8,751 nt of DNA, taken from positions 1 to 8,751 of the forward strand of contig DYKK01000131.1 in the NCBI GenBank assembly GCA_020722625.1, written 5' to 3'. Positions 1 through 6,604 of this stretch are shown here, piece after piece. Position numbers and translations under genes: made by a program. The first letter of the stretch is position 1. Every line of letters begins with the position of its first letter. The notes under the pieces were generated by a model that was given only the letters and a program-made list of their open reading frames with translations, was not told the origin of the DNA and searched no databases. The stretch is from Anaeromyxobacter dehalogenans. Lineage in GTDB: Bacteria > Myxococcota_A > UBA9042 > DTJE01.

Positions 1-1751
1 CCCGCCTCGCCCGCGAGGTCCTGTCCGGGGGCGCGGGGGAGGCCCGCCAGGCCGAGGCCCTCCTTGTGCTTGCGCGGGCGTCCGGGGACGCGGAGGGAGC
101 GGCCCTCCGGCGTCGCCTGTTCATCGAGAGGCCCCACACCGACGCCGCGGCCCGGACCGGGATGCGCGAGGCGGACCTGACGCCCGACGAACTGGAGCGC
201 CGCGCTCGGGCCTTCCACGACGCCTACGACTACGAGGAAGCCCAGCGCATCCTGGAAGCCCTGTGGGTCTCGGGGCGACGGACCCCGGCCCTGGCGCGCG
301 ATCTGGCCCTGTCGCACCTGAACCTCGTGCGGGACGACCCGCGCCGGGCGCTCGAGCTCATCGCCGTTGCCGAGAAGGGCGGGGCCCTGGGCCGGGCCGA
401 GGCCCTGTGGTGGCGCGCCCGGGCCCACGCCAAACTCGAGGAATACGACCGCGCCCGCGCGCTCTACCGGGAATACCTGGCGGTCGCGCCGCGCGGCCCG
501 AACCGGGTCCAGGCCCTCTACTACATCGGCTGGCTGCCCTACGACCACGGCGACTACGAGGACGCCTTGCCGGACCTCGACGCCTTCTTGAGGTCGGTGA
601 AGCGGCATCCCCTGAGGTCGTACATCGTGTGGGCCAAGGGGTGGTCCCTGTACCGGCTGGGTCGCTACCCGGAGGCCCTGCGGGTCTTCGAGGACATGAC
701 CCGGATGGGCAACGCCCTGGTCGCGGGCAAGGCGTGGTACTGGGGGGGGATGGCGCATCACGCCCTGGGCCGCGCGGCCGAGGCCGCCCGCTGGATGCGC
801 GAGGCCGTGCGGCGTTACCCGCTGACATACTACGCGGTCCTGGCGGCCCGCCGCCTGCACGAGTGGGGCGGCGATCCGCTGCCTCGGTGGATGGTCGGCC
901 CCGCCGTGGGTCGGCCCGACCCCGAGCCCTTCTGGCCCTTCGCGCGGCTCCCGTCCGGGCTCGCACGGGCGCTGCGCAAGGTCCGAGACCTCGCGGACGT
1001 GGGGGAGGTCGATCGGGCGCGCCGCGCGTACCGTCCCATCGCGCGCGCGGTGGAGCGGCGGTTCCGGGGGGTCGAGAAGGCGCGGCTCTTGCTGACCGTG
1101 TACGACGCCATCGAGGACTATCACTCGCTGTACGAGCGCGCCCCCCGGGAGTTCGGCCGCGAACTGGGGCGCCTCCCGACCCGCGACAACGCCGTGTTCT
1201 GGATGCTGTATTACCCGCGGGCCCACCGGGACCTCGTGCGCGTGCTGTCGCGGCGCTTCGGGATGCCCGAGCACTGGGCCTACGCGATCATGCGCCAGGA
1301 ATCGCGTTACCGGCCGCGCCAGGTCTCGCACACCGCGGCGCTCGGGATCATGCAGATGATCCCGAAGACCGCCAAGGTCGTGTCCGCGGCCCTCCGCGTC
1401 CCCTTCCAGGTCGAGGGGTTCTTCGAGGCGGGGCGCAACCTCCTGTTCGGGCACTACTATCTCGGCGCGCTCCTGCGCGACTTCCAGGGCCAGGTCGTGT
1501 TCGCCTCCGCGGCCTACAATGCGGGCGCGCCGCCCCTCAAGCGGTTCCTCGCGCGCCACCGAGGCCTCCCCTTCGACGCGATGGTCGAGCACATCTCCTA
1601 CAACGAGGCGCGGAACTACTGCCGGATGGTCGCGGGCCACCTGACGCGCTATGCCTATCTTCACCTCGCCCCCGCGGAGCGCGCCGCCCTGTACCGCGAC
1701 CTGTTCCCGGACCCCGTGAACTACGACGTGAGGGACGGAGTCAACTACTGA
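1..1751 (+). CDS. Soluble lytic transglycosylase, Slt70-like, with N-terminal TPR-like superhelix (5' partial)
   Basis: This is a murein lytic transglycosylase, expected to cleave the MurNAc-GlcNAc bond of peptidoglycan in the periplasm with formation of a 1,6-anhydro product (family knowledge, GH23). The frame is open from base 3 with GC-ending codons, so the true start and any signal peptide lie upstream; the first in-frame GTG (66) is internal. About 582 residues are visible. Bases 190-860 encode helical repeats such as RARALYREYL, YYIGW, AKGWSLYRLGRYPEAL and AWYWGGMAHHALGR, ending in a YPLTYYAVLAARRL segment typical of the Slt superhelix before the catalytic core. The catalytic domain (about 1255-1650) has motif I QESRY with the catalytic Glu codon at 1299-1301, motif II GIMQMIPKTA at 1344-1373, motif III AAYNAG at 1509-1526, and motif IV YNEARNYCRMV near 1600-1632. 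It ends with a short tail (GVNY). It converges on the next gene with a 14-base gap and no visible terminator. The family call is secure; substrate detail and cellular role are not readable. Confidence 0.93.
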   Translation, partial: RLAREVLSGGAGEARQAEALLVLARASGDAEGAALRRRLFIERPHTDAAARTGMREADLTPDELERRARAFHDAYDYEEAQRILEALWVSGRRTPALARDLALSHLNLVRDDPRRALELIAVAEKGGALGRAEALWWRARAHAKLEEYDRARALYREYLAVAPRGPNRVQALYYIGWLPYDHGDYEDALPDLDAFLRSVKRHPLRSYIVWAKGWSLYRLGRYPEALRVFEDMTRMGNALVAGKAWYWGGMAHHALGRAAEAARWMREAVRRYPLTYYAVLAARRLHEWGGDPLPRWMVGPAVGRPDPEPFWPFARLPSGLARALRKVRDLADVGEVDRARRAYRPIARAVERRFRGVEKARLLLTVYDAIEDYHSLYERAPREFGRELGRLPTRDNAVFWMLYYPRAHRDLVRVLSRRFGMPEHWAYAIMRQESRYRPRQVSHTAALGIMQMIPKTAKVVSAALRVPFQVEGFFEAGRNLLFGHYYLGALLRDFQGQVVFASAAYNAGAPPLKRFLARHRGLPFDAMVEHISYNEARNYCRMVAGHLTRYAYLHLAPAERAALYRDLFPDPVNYDVRDGVNY

Positions 1752-1765
1752 CGCGGGACCGGCCG

Positions 1766-4700
1766 TCACCCCTTCAACATCAGCCGGCGCAACTCGGCAT
1801 AGGACTCGGACACGGCGTACGCGCACAGGTCCGTGATCCGGTCTCCGAACTCGAGGTCGCTCAGGTACAGGGTGTCCTCCTGGAGCAGCACCCCCGCGAC
1901 CTGGAGGTCGTTGCCGAGGAACAGCCCGGCCCGGCTCGCGGTGCGGTCCACGCCCTCGAGGAACGCCCCGAGGTCAATGGCCCGTCGGGCGCGGCGGAAC
2001 TCCGTCAGGACCGCCACGAGCGCGGCGCGCGCCTCGGGCGAGAGCATCGCCCCGACCTCGCGGGCCATGTCCTCGACGCCCACGGCGTCCTCGGGGAGCG
2101 GGAAGTCCGGGAACGCAACGCGCAGGCCCGCCAGGAAGAACAGCCTCATCGAGGCCGCGTCCGATATCCCCGCCATCTCGAAGCCCGGCGCGAAGGTGAC
2201 CAGGGCGCGCGCCAGGCCGAACCGGAGTTCCTTGCCGCGCCAGGCCATGGCCACGTCGTCCCCCACGGCGAGGGCGGGCGGGTTCAGGGGGAGTTTCGCG
2301 ATCCCGGCCCTCCCCGTGGCCCGGTACAGGCGGGGCAAGGGGATGCCGAAGACCTTCGAGGCCGCGGCCGCCATGTTCTGCAAGGGGCCGCGCACCGACA
2401 TGTCCAGGCGGTCGGACTCGCTGAGCCCCATGTCCGACAAGGTCTTGCGGGGCAGGAGGCGCAGAAGGGGGGCGTGAAGGGTCGAAAGGACGTGCGCCAT
2501 CCCCACGTCGGCCGCGTCGTCCCGGATCAGGCGCTGGAAGGCGTCCGGGGGCAGGGCGTCCCTGCGCAGGGTCAACGACGGCCGGCGGCCCGCCTCGAAG
2601 GCGGCGCGCTCGGCGTCGGTGGCGACCCCGAGGACGACGAGGGCCGAGGCCGCGCACCACGCCCCGTCCAGGTCTCTCGTCAGCACGCACAGGTCCCGGA
2701 CCGCACGGTAGGACTCCGCGTGCGTCGGGTCCAGCGCGACGGCCCGGCGGTGGGCCTTCAGGGCCTCGGCCTCGCGGCCCGGCATCCGCGTCCACACGTC
2801 GGCGAGGCGCGTCGCGGCCTCCGCGTCGTCGGGGACCGCCTGGAGGATTTCCTCCAGGGTCTCCGCGGCCAGGGCCGGGTTGTTCAGCCTCTCGACATAG
2901 AGGGCGGCCAGGCGCCGCATCGTCTCGACCAGCCGGTCCGTCCGCCCGGTCAGCCGGTCGCGCCGCGCAAGCAACTGGTACAAGGTGGCGATGCCGTCGA
3001 AGTCGTTCTCGGACTCCAGGAGCGACCTCAAGGCCGTCACGGCCTCCTCGAGGTCCGCGTCGAGTTCCAGCGCGGACCACAGGTGCGCCCGCGCGCCCTT
3101 CGGGTCCTGGAGGTGGTCGCGCAGGTGGGCCGCCAGCGCAAAGTGGTACCGGGCGCGTTCGCGACCGTCCTGCTCCAGGTCAATCAGGCGCTCGAGCGCC
3201 TCGCGGGCGTCGTCGTGCATCGAGGCCTCGACCGCGACCTCGAGGGCCTTGACCAGCGCCGCGCGGGGGGACGTGCCCTCGTAGGCGGCCTCCAGGTACC
3301 AGTGGAGCGACGTGGTCGGGTCCTTCCAGACCTCCCGGTACAGGTCGCCCAGGCGCATCTTGTTCGCGAAGCGCTCCGGTCCCTGGGGTTCCAGGCCCAC
3401 GAGCCTCTCCAGGTAGTGGGCCGCGCGGCGGCCGTCCCCGGCCTGCTCCGCCGCCTTCACGAGCGCGCGCAGGGCCGCGAGGTCGGTGGCGCCCCGCAGG
3501 GAGTATGCCTGGTCCAGGTACTGGAGGGCCCGCCCCGGGTCCCCCTGACGCGCGGCGCAACCGGCCGCGGTCTCGAGCGCCTCCATCCGATCCATCGGGG
3601 TCAGGGCGTCCGGCCCCCCCGACAGGACCGGGTCCAGGGCCTTCAAGGCCTCCGAGTCCCGCCCGGTCTGCGCCAGGACCCGGCCCAGCACCACGCGGGT
3701 CCGTGCGTCGGACGGGTCCAGTTCCAGGGCCCGCGCGTACCACTCCGCCGCGGTCCCCAGGTCCCCCGCCTGGAACGCGGCGGCGGCCCCGGTCAGGCGC
3801 AGGCGGCGTTCCAGGACCAGGTCGTCCTGGGCCGCCTTCCTCGCGAGCGGGTCCACGAGGGCCACGACCGGCGCGGGTTCCCCGGCGCCGATCAGGAGTT
3901 CCGCGAGGCGCTCCACGGCCTCGGTGTGCATCGGGTTCAGGGCCACGGCGCGCTCGAGGTGGACGCGCGCGGTGGCCGGGTCCGGGGTCGGGGGCCGCAG
4001 GGCCAGGCGCCCCAGGGCCGCGTGGACCTCGCCCGCGGCCTCGTCGTCGCCCAGGGCCTGGGCCGCGACCTCCAGGGCCCGGCGCTCCCGGTCCCCCTCG
4101 CCGTCCTCGTGGTGCAGGGTCGCGACCCGCCGGGCCAGGTCCGCGGCCCGCGCGGGCCCAGCGCCGTCCAGGGCCTTCCACAGCGCGGCCTTCGCGCGCT
4201 CCCGCTGCGCCAGGCGCTCCAGGCACACGTCGGCGAGCCGGACGAGCGTGTCGGTCCGCGCGTCTCCCTCCACGCGGCCGGCCTGGTCCTCGAGGTCCCG
4301 GGCGACCTCGGCCCACAGGCCCAGAGACTCGTGGACCTCCTGGAGGCGGCGCGGCGGGTCGGGGTGGTCGGGGTCGCGCCGGGCCGCCTCGACCAGGAAG
4401 CCCATCGCGGCCACCGGGTCCTGAAGCCCCTTCAGGGCCGCGTCGCTCATCGCGAGCAGGTGGGCCACGGCCTGATCGGGGTCCGCCTCGATCAGGCGCC
4501 GCTTCACCAGCAGGAACCGGGTGTGGTCGCCCAGGGCCTCGGCCAGTTCGGCCAGGCGCGCCAGGGCCTCGCGGTCGCCTGGGTCCAGCGCGACGACCTC
4601 GGCGAGGACCCGGGCCTCGGCCTCGGGCTCGTCCGCGTGGTGTTCGCGCAGGTGCGTGGCGAGGCGCCTCGTCACCCGGAGCCTCATCGAGGGGTCCGTC

Positions 4701-6355
4701 GCGCGCGAGGCGGTCTCCTCGCACACCCGCCGGACCTCGTCGTGGCGTCCCAGCGACCCATACAGCGCGCACAGCGTCTCGAACACCTCGGCGTTCCCGG
4801 GTTCCAGGGCGAGGGCCTCGCGATACAAGGCCGCAGCCTCCTCCGCCCGCCCCAACCGGTCGTGCAGCAGGACCGCGAGGGCCAGGGCGGCCTCGATGCG
4901 CGAGGCGCGGTCCGGGGCCGCGGCCTTGCGGGCGCGCAGGATCCGTTCGAGCCAGGCGTCGTCCTTCAGGCGCGCCGCGACCTCGCCGGCCCGCCGGAGG
5001 AGGTCGTGGTCCTCGGGATCGGCCTCCAGGGCCAGGGTCAGGGCCTCGCGGGCCTCCCGGTCGTCGCCGCCGGTGTCCGCCAGGAGCGACGCGGCCTCCC
5101 GCGCGAGCCGACCCCGCATCTTCCCCGTGGCCGCGCGCGCCAGGGTGATCAGGAGCCCGGTCGCCTGGGCCGTCCGGCCGGCTCCCTTCGCGGCCTCGAT
5201 CATCTCGGACACCAGGTCCGGGTCGAACGGGTTCGCCTCGACCGCGGTCCGCAGGCAAAGGAATGCGGCCTCGGCGTCGGAGAGGCGCGTGGTGAACAGG
5301 TTGGCGAGCCGGACGAGGGTCACGGTCTTCCCCGGGCCGGATTCGACCTGCTGGCGCAACAACAGCGTATCCGCGACCCCCTTCCAGTCCTCCGCGTCGC
5401 GCCGCCGGGCCTCTTCCGTCTCGAGCGCCGCGACCAGGTGGGCGTCGGCCGCGGCCAGGTGCGCGTCCAGGTGGTGATCGGCCAGGAACCCCCGCACCTC
5501 CGAGACCTGCTCGGGCGACAGGTCCGTCAGGGGCCTTCCCCGACCCACGAGCACCACCTCGGCCCCGGCCTCGGGAAGGTGTGCCTCGGCCAGGGCCGCC
5601 GCGAGCGCCAGCGGGTCCCCCCCTTCGGGGAGGTGCCAGGCGAGCAGGCGGCCCAGGGCCGTCCCGGGGGACAGCCCCGGGGAGGGGGCGGCCGCGCGCC
5701 CGTCCGCGCCGAAGACCGCGCCGTCGGGGTCCTCCCACCAGCCGGGCCCGGGCACCGGCAGGAGCGGCCGGGGCGGGTCCGTGTCGGTCGCGGGTCCCAG
5801 CGGGACGGGGGCCTCGGCCCCATCCGGCCACCAGAGGGTGCCGCGGGCTTCCGCGGGGTGCGCGGCCCGGACGGTTCCGAGCCCTCGGGGTCCGGCCCAC
5901 AGGTCCACGAGGTCGGGCCGGGTCGGGTCCGCGGTCACGACCCGCCCCTCGAACAGGGCGGTCCCGGTCACGGCGCGAAGCGACTCCTCGACCTCCCCGG
6001 CCAGGGACTGCGCCTCGTCCGGCCGCCCGGCCAGGGCCGGTTCCAGAAACATCTCCCCGGCGGCCAGGAGGTCCTGCAAGGACGTGCGCAGGGCCTCGTC
6101 CGCCAGGGCCGGGAGCGCCCGGCCGGGCGGGTCGCCGCCCGGACCGGCCAGGAGGGCCGCGGTCAGGTCCTGAAATCGCGCGAGGCGGGCCGCGTCGCCC
6201 CCGTCGCGCAGCATCAGGGCGAGCCGGGCGAGGCGGTGCGCGGCATACAGGAGCAAGGCGGTCGCGTGGACCCCTTTCTCCGTTCGCAGGGCCAGGGCCC
6301 ACGGCCAGGCCACGTGTGCGGGGACCCGAGCGGGTTCGATCCGATGCGCGCTCAT
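1766..6355 (-). CDS. Giant cytoplasmic TPR-repeat scaffold protein (1529 aa) with unassigned N- and C-terminal domains
   Basis: Probable protein-protein interaction scaffold; specific function unrecognised. No signal peptide or membrane segment is visible, so it is probably cytoplasmic. Residues 1-225 form a separate module: a helical part (about 10-130) and a Trp/Pro/Gly-rich part (GTLWWPDG, GWWEDPDG). It only faintly recalls N-terminal modules of large myxobacterial multidomain proteins. Residues 320-1250 are degenerate TPR/HAT-like helix pairs with repeated A-x-x-x-Y/L-x-x-A-L-x-L-x-P signatures (AALYREALALEPGN, AAEWYARALELDPSD, AETLEEILQAVPDD, KAHRRAVALDPTH). Residues 1260-1529 are a non-repeat domain containing LHAPLLRLLPRKTLSDMGLS, RFGLARAL, DRTASRAGLFLGNDLQVAGV and SESYAELRRLM; similar tails, as I recall, occur on long deltaproteobacterial TPR proteins. 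ATG at 6355 is chosen over the adjacent GTG at 6358 because GAGGG (6360-6364) is too close to the GTG. The gene is downstream of, and codirectional with, the kinase-like gene, across a 249-base gap with its own candidate promoter. Confidence 0.88.
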   Translation of the reverse strand: MSAHRIEPARVPAHVAWPWALALRTEKGVHATALLLYAAHRLARLALMLRDGGDAARLARFQDLTAALLAGPGGDPPGRALPALADEALRTSLQDLLAAGEMFLEPALAGRPDEAQSLAGEVEESLRAVTGTALFEGRVVTADPTRPDLVDLWAGPRGLGTVRAAHPAEARGTLWWPDGAEAPVPLGPATDTDPPRPLLPVPGPGWWEDPDGAVFGADGRAAAPSPGLSPGTALGRLLAWHLPEGGDPLALAAALAEAHLPEAGAEVVLVGRGRPLTDLSPEQVSEVRGFLADHHLDAHLAAADAHLVAALETEEARRRDAEDWKGVADTLLLRQQVESGPGKTVTLVRLANLFTTRLSDAEAAFLCLRTAVEANPFDPDLVSEMIEAAKGAGRTAQATGLLITLARAATGKMRGRLAREAASLLADTGGDDREAREALTLALEADPEDHDLLRRAGEVAARLKDDAWLERILRARKAAAPDRASRIEAALALAVLLHDRLGRAEEAAALYREALALEPGNAEVFETLCALYGSLGRHDEVRRVCEETASRATDPSMRLRVTRRLATHLREHHADEPEAEARVLAEVVALDPGDREALARLAELAEALGDHTRFLLVKRRLIEADPDQAVAHLLAMSDAALKGLQDPVAAMGFLVEAARRDPDHPDPPRRLQEVHESLGLWAEVARDLEDQAGRVEGDARTDTLVRLADVCLERLAQRERAKAALWKALDGAGPARAADLARRVATLHHEDGEGDRERRALEVAAQALGDDEAAGEVHAALGRLALRPPTPDPATARVHLERAVALNPMHTEAVERLAELLIGAGEPAPVVALVDPLARKAAQDDLVLERRLRLTGAAAAFQAGDLGTAAEWYARALELDPSDARTRVVLGRVLAQTGRDSEALKALDPVLSGGPDALTPMDRMEALETAAGCAARQGDPGRALQYLDQAYSLRGATDLAALRALVKAAEQAGDGRRAAHYLERLVGLEPQGPERFANKMRLGDLYREVWKDPTTSLHWYLEAAYEGTSPRAALVKALEVAVEASMHDDAREALERLIDLEQDGRERARYHFALAAHLRDHLQDPKGARAHLWSALELDADLEEAVTALRSLLESENDFDGIATLYQLLARRDRLTGRTDRLVETMRRLAALYVERLNNPALAAETLEEILQAVPDDAEAATRLADVWTRMPGREAEALKAHRRAVALDPTHAESYRAVRDLCVLTRDLDGAWCAASALVVLGVATDAERAAFEAGRRPSLTLRRDALPPDAFQRLIRDDAADVGMAHVLSTLHAPLLRLLPRKTLSDMGLSESDRLDMSVRGPLQNMAAAASKVFGIPLPRLYRATGRAGIAKLPLNPPALAVGDDVAMAWRGKELRFGLARALVTFAPGFEMAGISDAASMRLFFLAGLRVAFPDFPLPEDAVGVEDMAREVGAMLSPEARAALVAVLTEFRRARRAIDLGAFLEGVDRTASRAGLFLGNDLQVAGVLLQEDTLYLSDLEFGDRITDLCAYAVSESYAELRRLMLKG

Positions 6356-6359
6356 CACG

Positions 6360-6364
6360 CCCTC
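6360..6364 (-). promoter_or_regulatory. Ribosome binding site of the TPR scaffold gene
   Basis: The minus strand reads GAGGG, then CGTG, then ATG. The spacing of 4 bases to ATG (6355) is short but workable; the spacing to the overlapping GTG (6358) is a single base, which argues for ATG as the start. An in-frame TGA at 6383-6385 rules out a start further upstream. Confidence 0.5.
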
Positions 6365-6406
6365 GCTGGAACAGGGAACTCGTCAAACGCGGTCCGTCAC
6401 CGGCGC

Positions 6407-6435
6407 ATTGTAGGAAAGGCAGGATCGGGACCCAA
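6407..6435 (-). promoter_or_regulatory. Candidate sigma70-type promoter of the TPR scaffold gene
   Basis: On the minus strand, TTGGGT (6435-6430) and TACAAT (6412-6407) are separated by exactly 17 bases. The -10 matches TATAAT at 5 of 6 positions; the -35 shares only the leading TTG of TTGACA. Transcription would begin near 6400, leaving a leader of about 45 bases before the ATG at 6355. The element sits at the edge of the AT-richer part of the gap, as expected for a promoter in a GC-rich genome. The same octamer CTACAATG occurs at the -10 of the upstream gene. A weak -35 keeps confidence moderate. Confidence 0.4.
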
Positions 6436-6505
6436 ATCCGCCATCAATTTCCGCAATTCTTCGAATAGACATGAAATTTGCTTCGTTTCATTTCACCACC
6501 CTGGG

Positions 6506-6527
6506 GCCGCGACTTCCAGGTCGCGGC
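6506..6527 (-). terminator. Perfect 8-bp stem hairpin downstream of the kinase-fold gene, possible terminator without U-tract
   Basis: GCCGCGAC (6506-6513) and GTCGCGGC (6520-6527) are perfect inverted repeats around a 6-base loop (TTCCAG). The element lies 77 bases past the kinase-fold stop codon and about 70 bases before the candidate TPR-gene promoter, a sensible site for termination. No T-run follows on either strand, so it is not a classic intrinsic terminator. It could be a factor-assisted terminator, an RNA 3'-end stabiliser, or a dyad binding site for a protein. Confidence 0.4.
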
Positions 6528-6604
6528 TGGCACAAAACCAGGATATGTCAAGGTGTTCCGTCGTGCTGCCGAGATCGGGGTGGCGGATCGTGGGGGAGGC
6601 AAGT

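Larger units (their letters stand above)
6356..6604. other. Intergenic region between the kinase-fold and TPR genes, with an AT-rich patch
   Basis: This is the only sizeable non-coding stretch. From the kinase-fold stop going leftward it holds GC-rich sequence (6551-6604), the 8-bp stem hairpin (6506-6527), an AT-richer patch (about 6436-6500) and the candidate TPR promoter with Shine-Dalgarno (6360-6435). Within the patch lie TTCGAA (6460-6465) and the inverted repeat ATGAAA (6471-6476) / TTTCAT (6486-6491) with 9 bases between. The base composition differs sharply from both flanking genes, which is consistent with a regulatory region or a small unrecognised RNA. No tRNA or known riboswitch is recognisable. 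Confidence 0.6.

Noticed and set aside
66..68. GTG at 66 as the true start of the transglycosylase
   Set aside because: The frame is open to the window edge with coding-like GC3, there is no signal peptide after it, and no Shine-Dalgarno precedes it.
3505..5148. A 547-codon plus-strand frame inside the TPR gene
   Set aside because: It is nearly all Pro, Gly, Arg and Ala, a typical shadow of a high-GC gene, with no motif or ribosome binding site.
3180..6386. A 1068-codon minus-strand frame overlapping the TPR gene
   Set aside because: The product is Arg/Gly/Pro low complexity, whereas the overlapping frame gives clear TPR signatures and GC-rich third positions.
6444..6491. A 15-residue minus-strand reading frame in the AT-rich patch (MKRSKFHVYSKNCGN)
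   Set aside because: It has only a weak AGGGTGG-like site upstream, its codon use is unlike the genome, and it lies mostly upstream of the candidate TPR promoter. A leader peptide is possible but unsupported.
6528..6543. TGGCAC resembling the -24 half of a sigma54 promoter on the plus strand
   Set aside because: The required GC at the -12 position is absent, and no plus-strand gene follows.
6546..6551. A perfect TTGACA (-35 consensus) on the minus strand
   Set aside because: No -10-like sequence lies 16-18 bases downstream; that position falls in the GC-rich hairpin arm.
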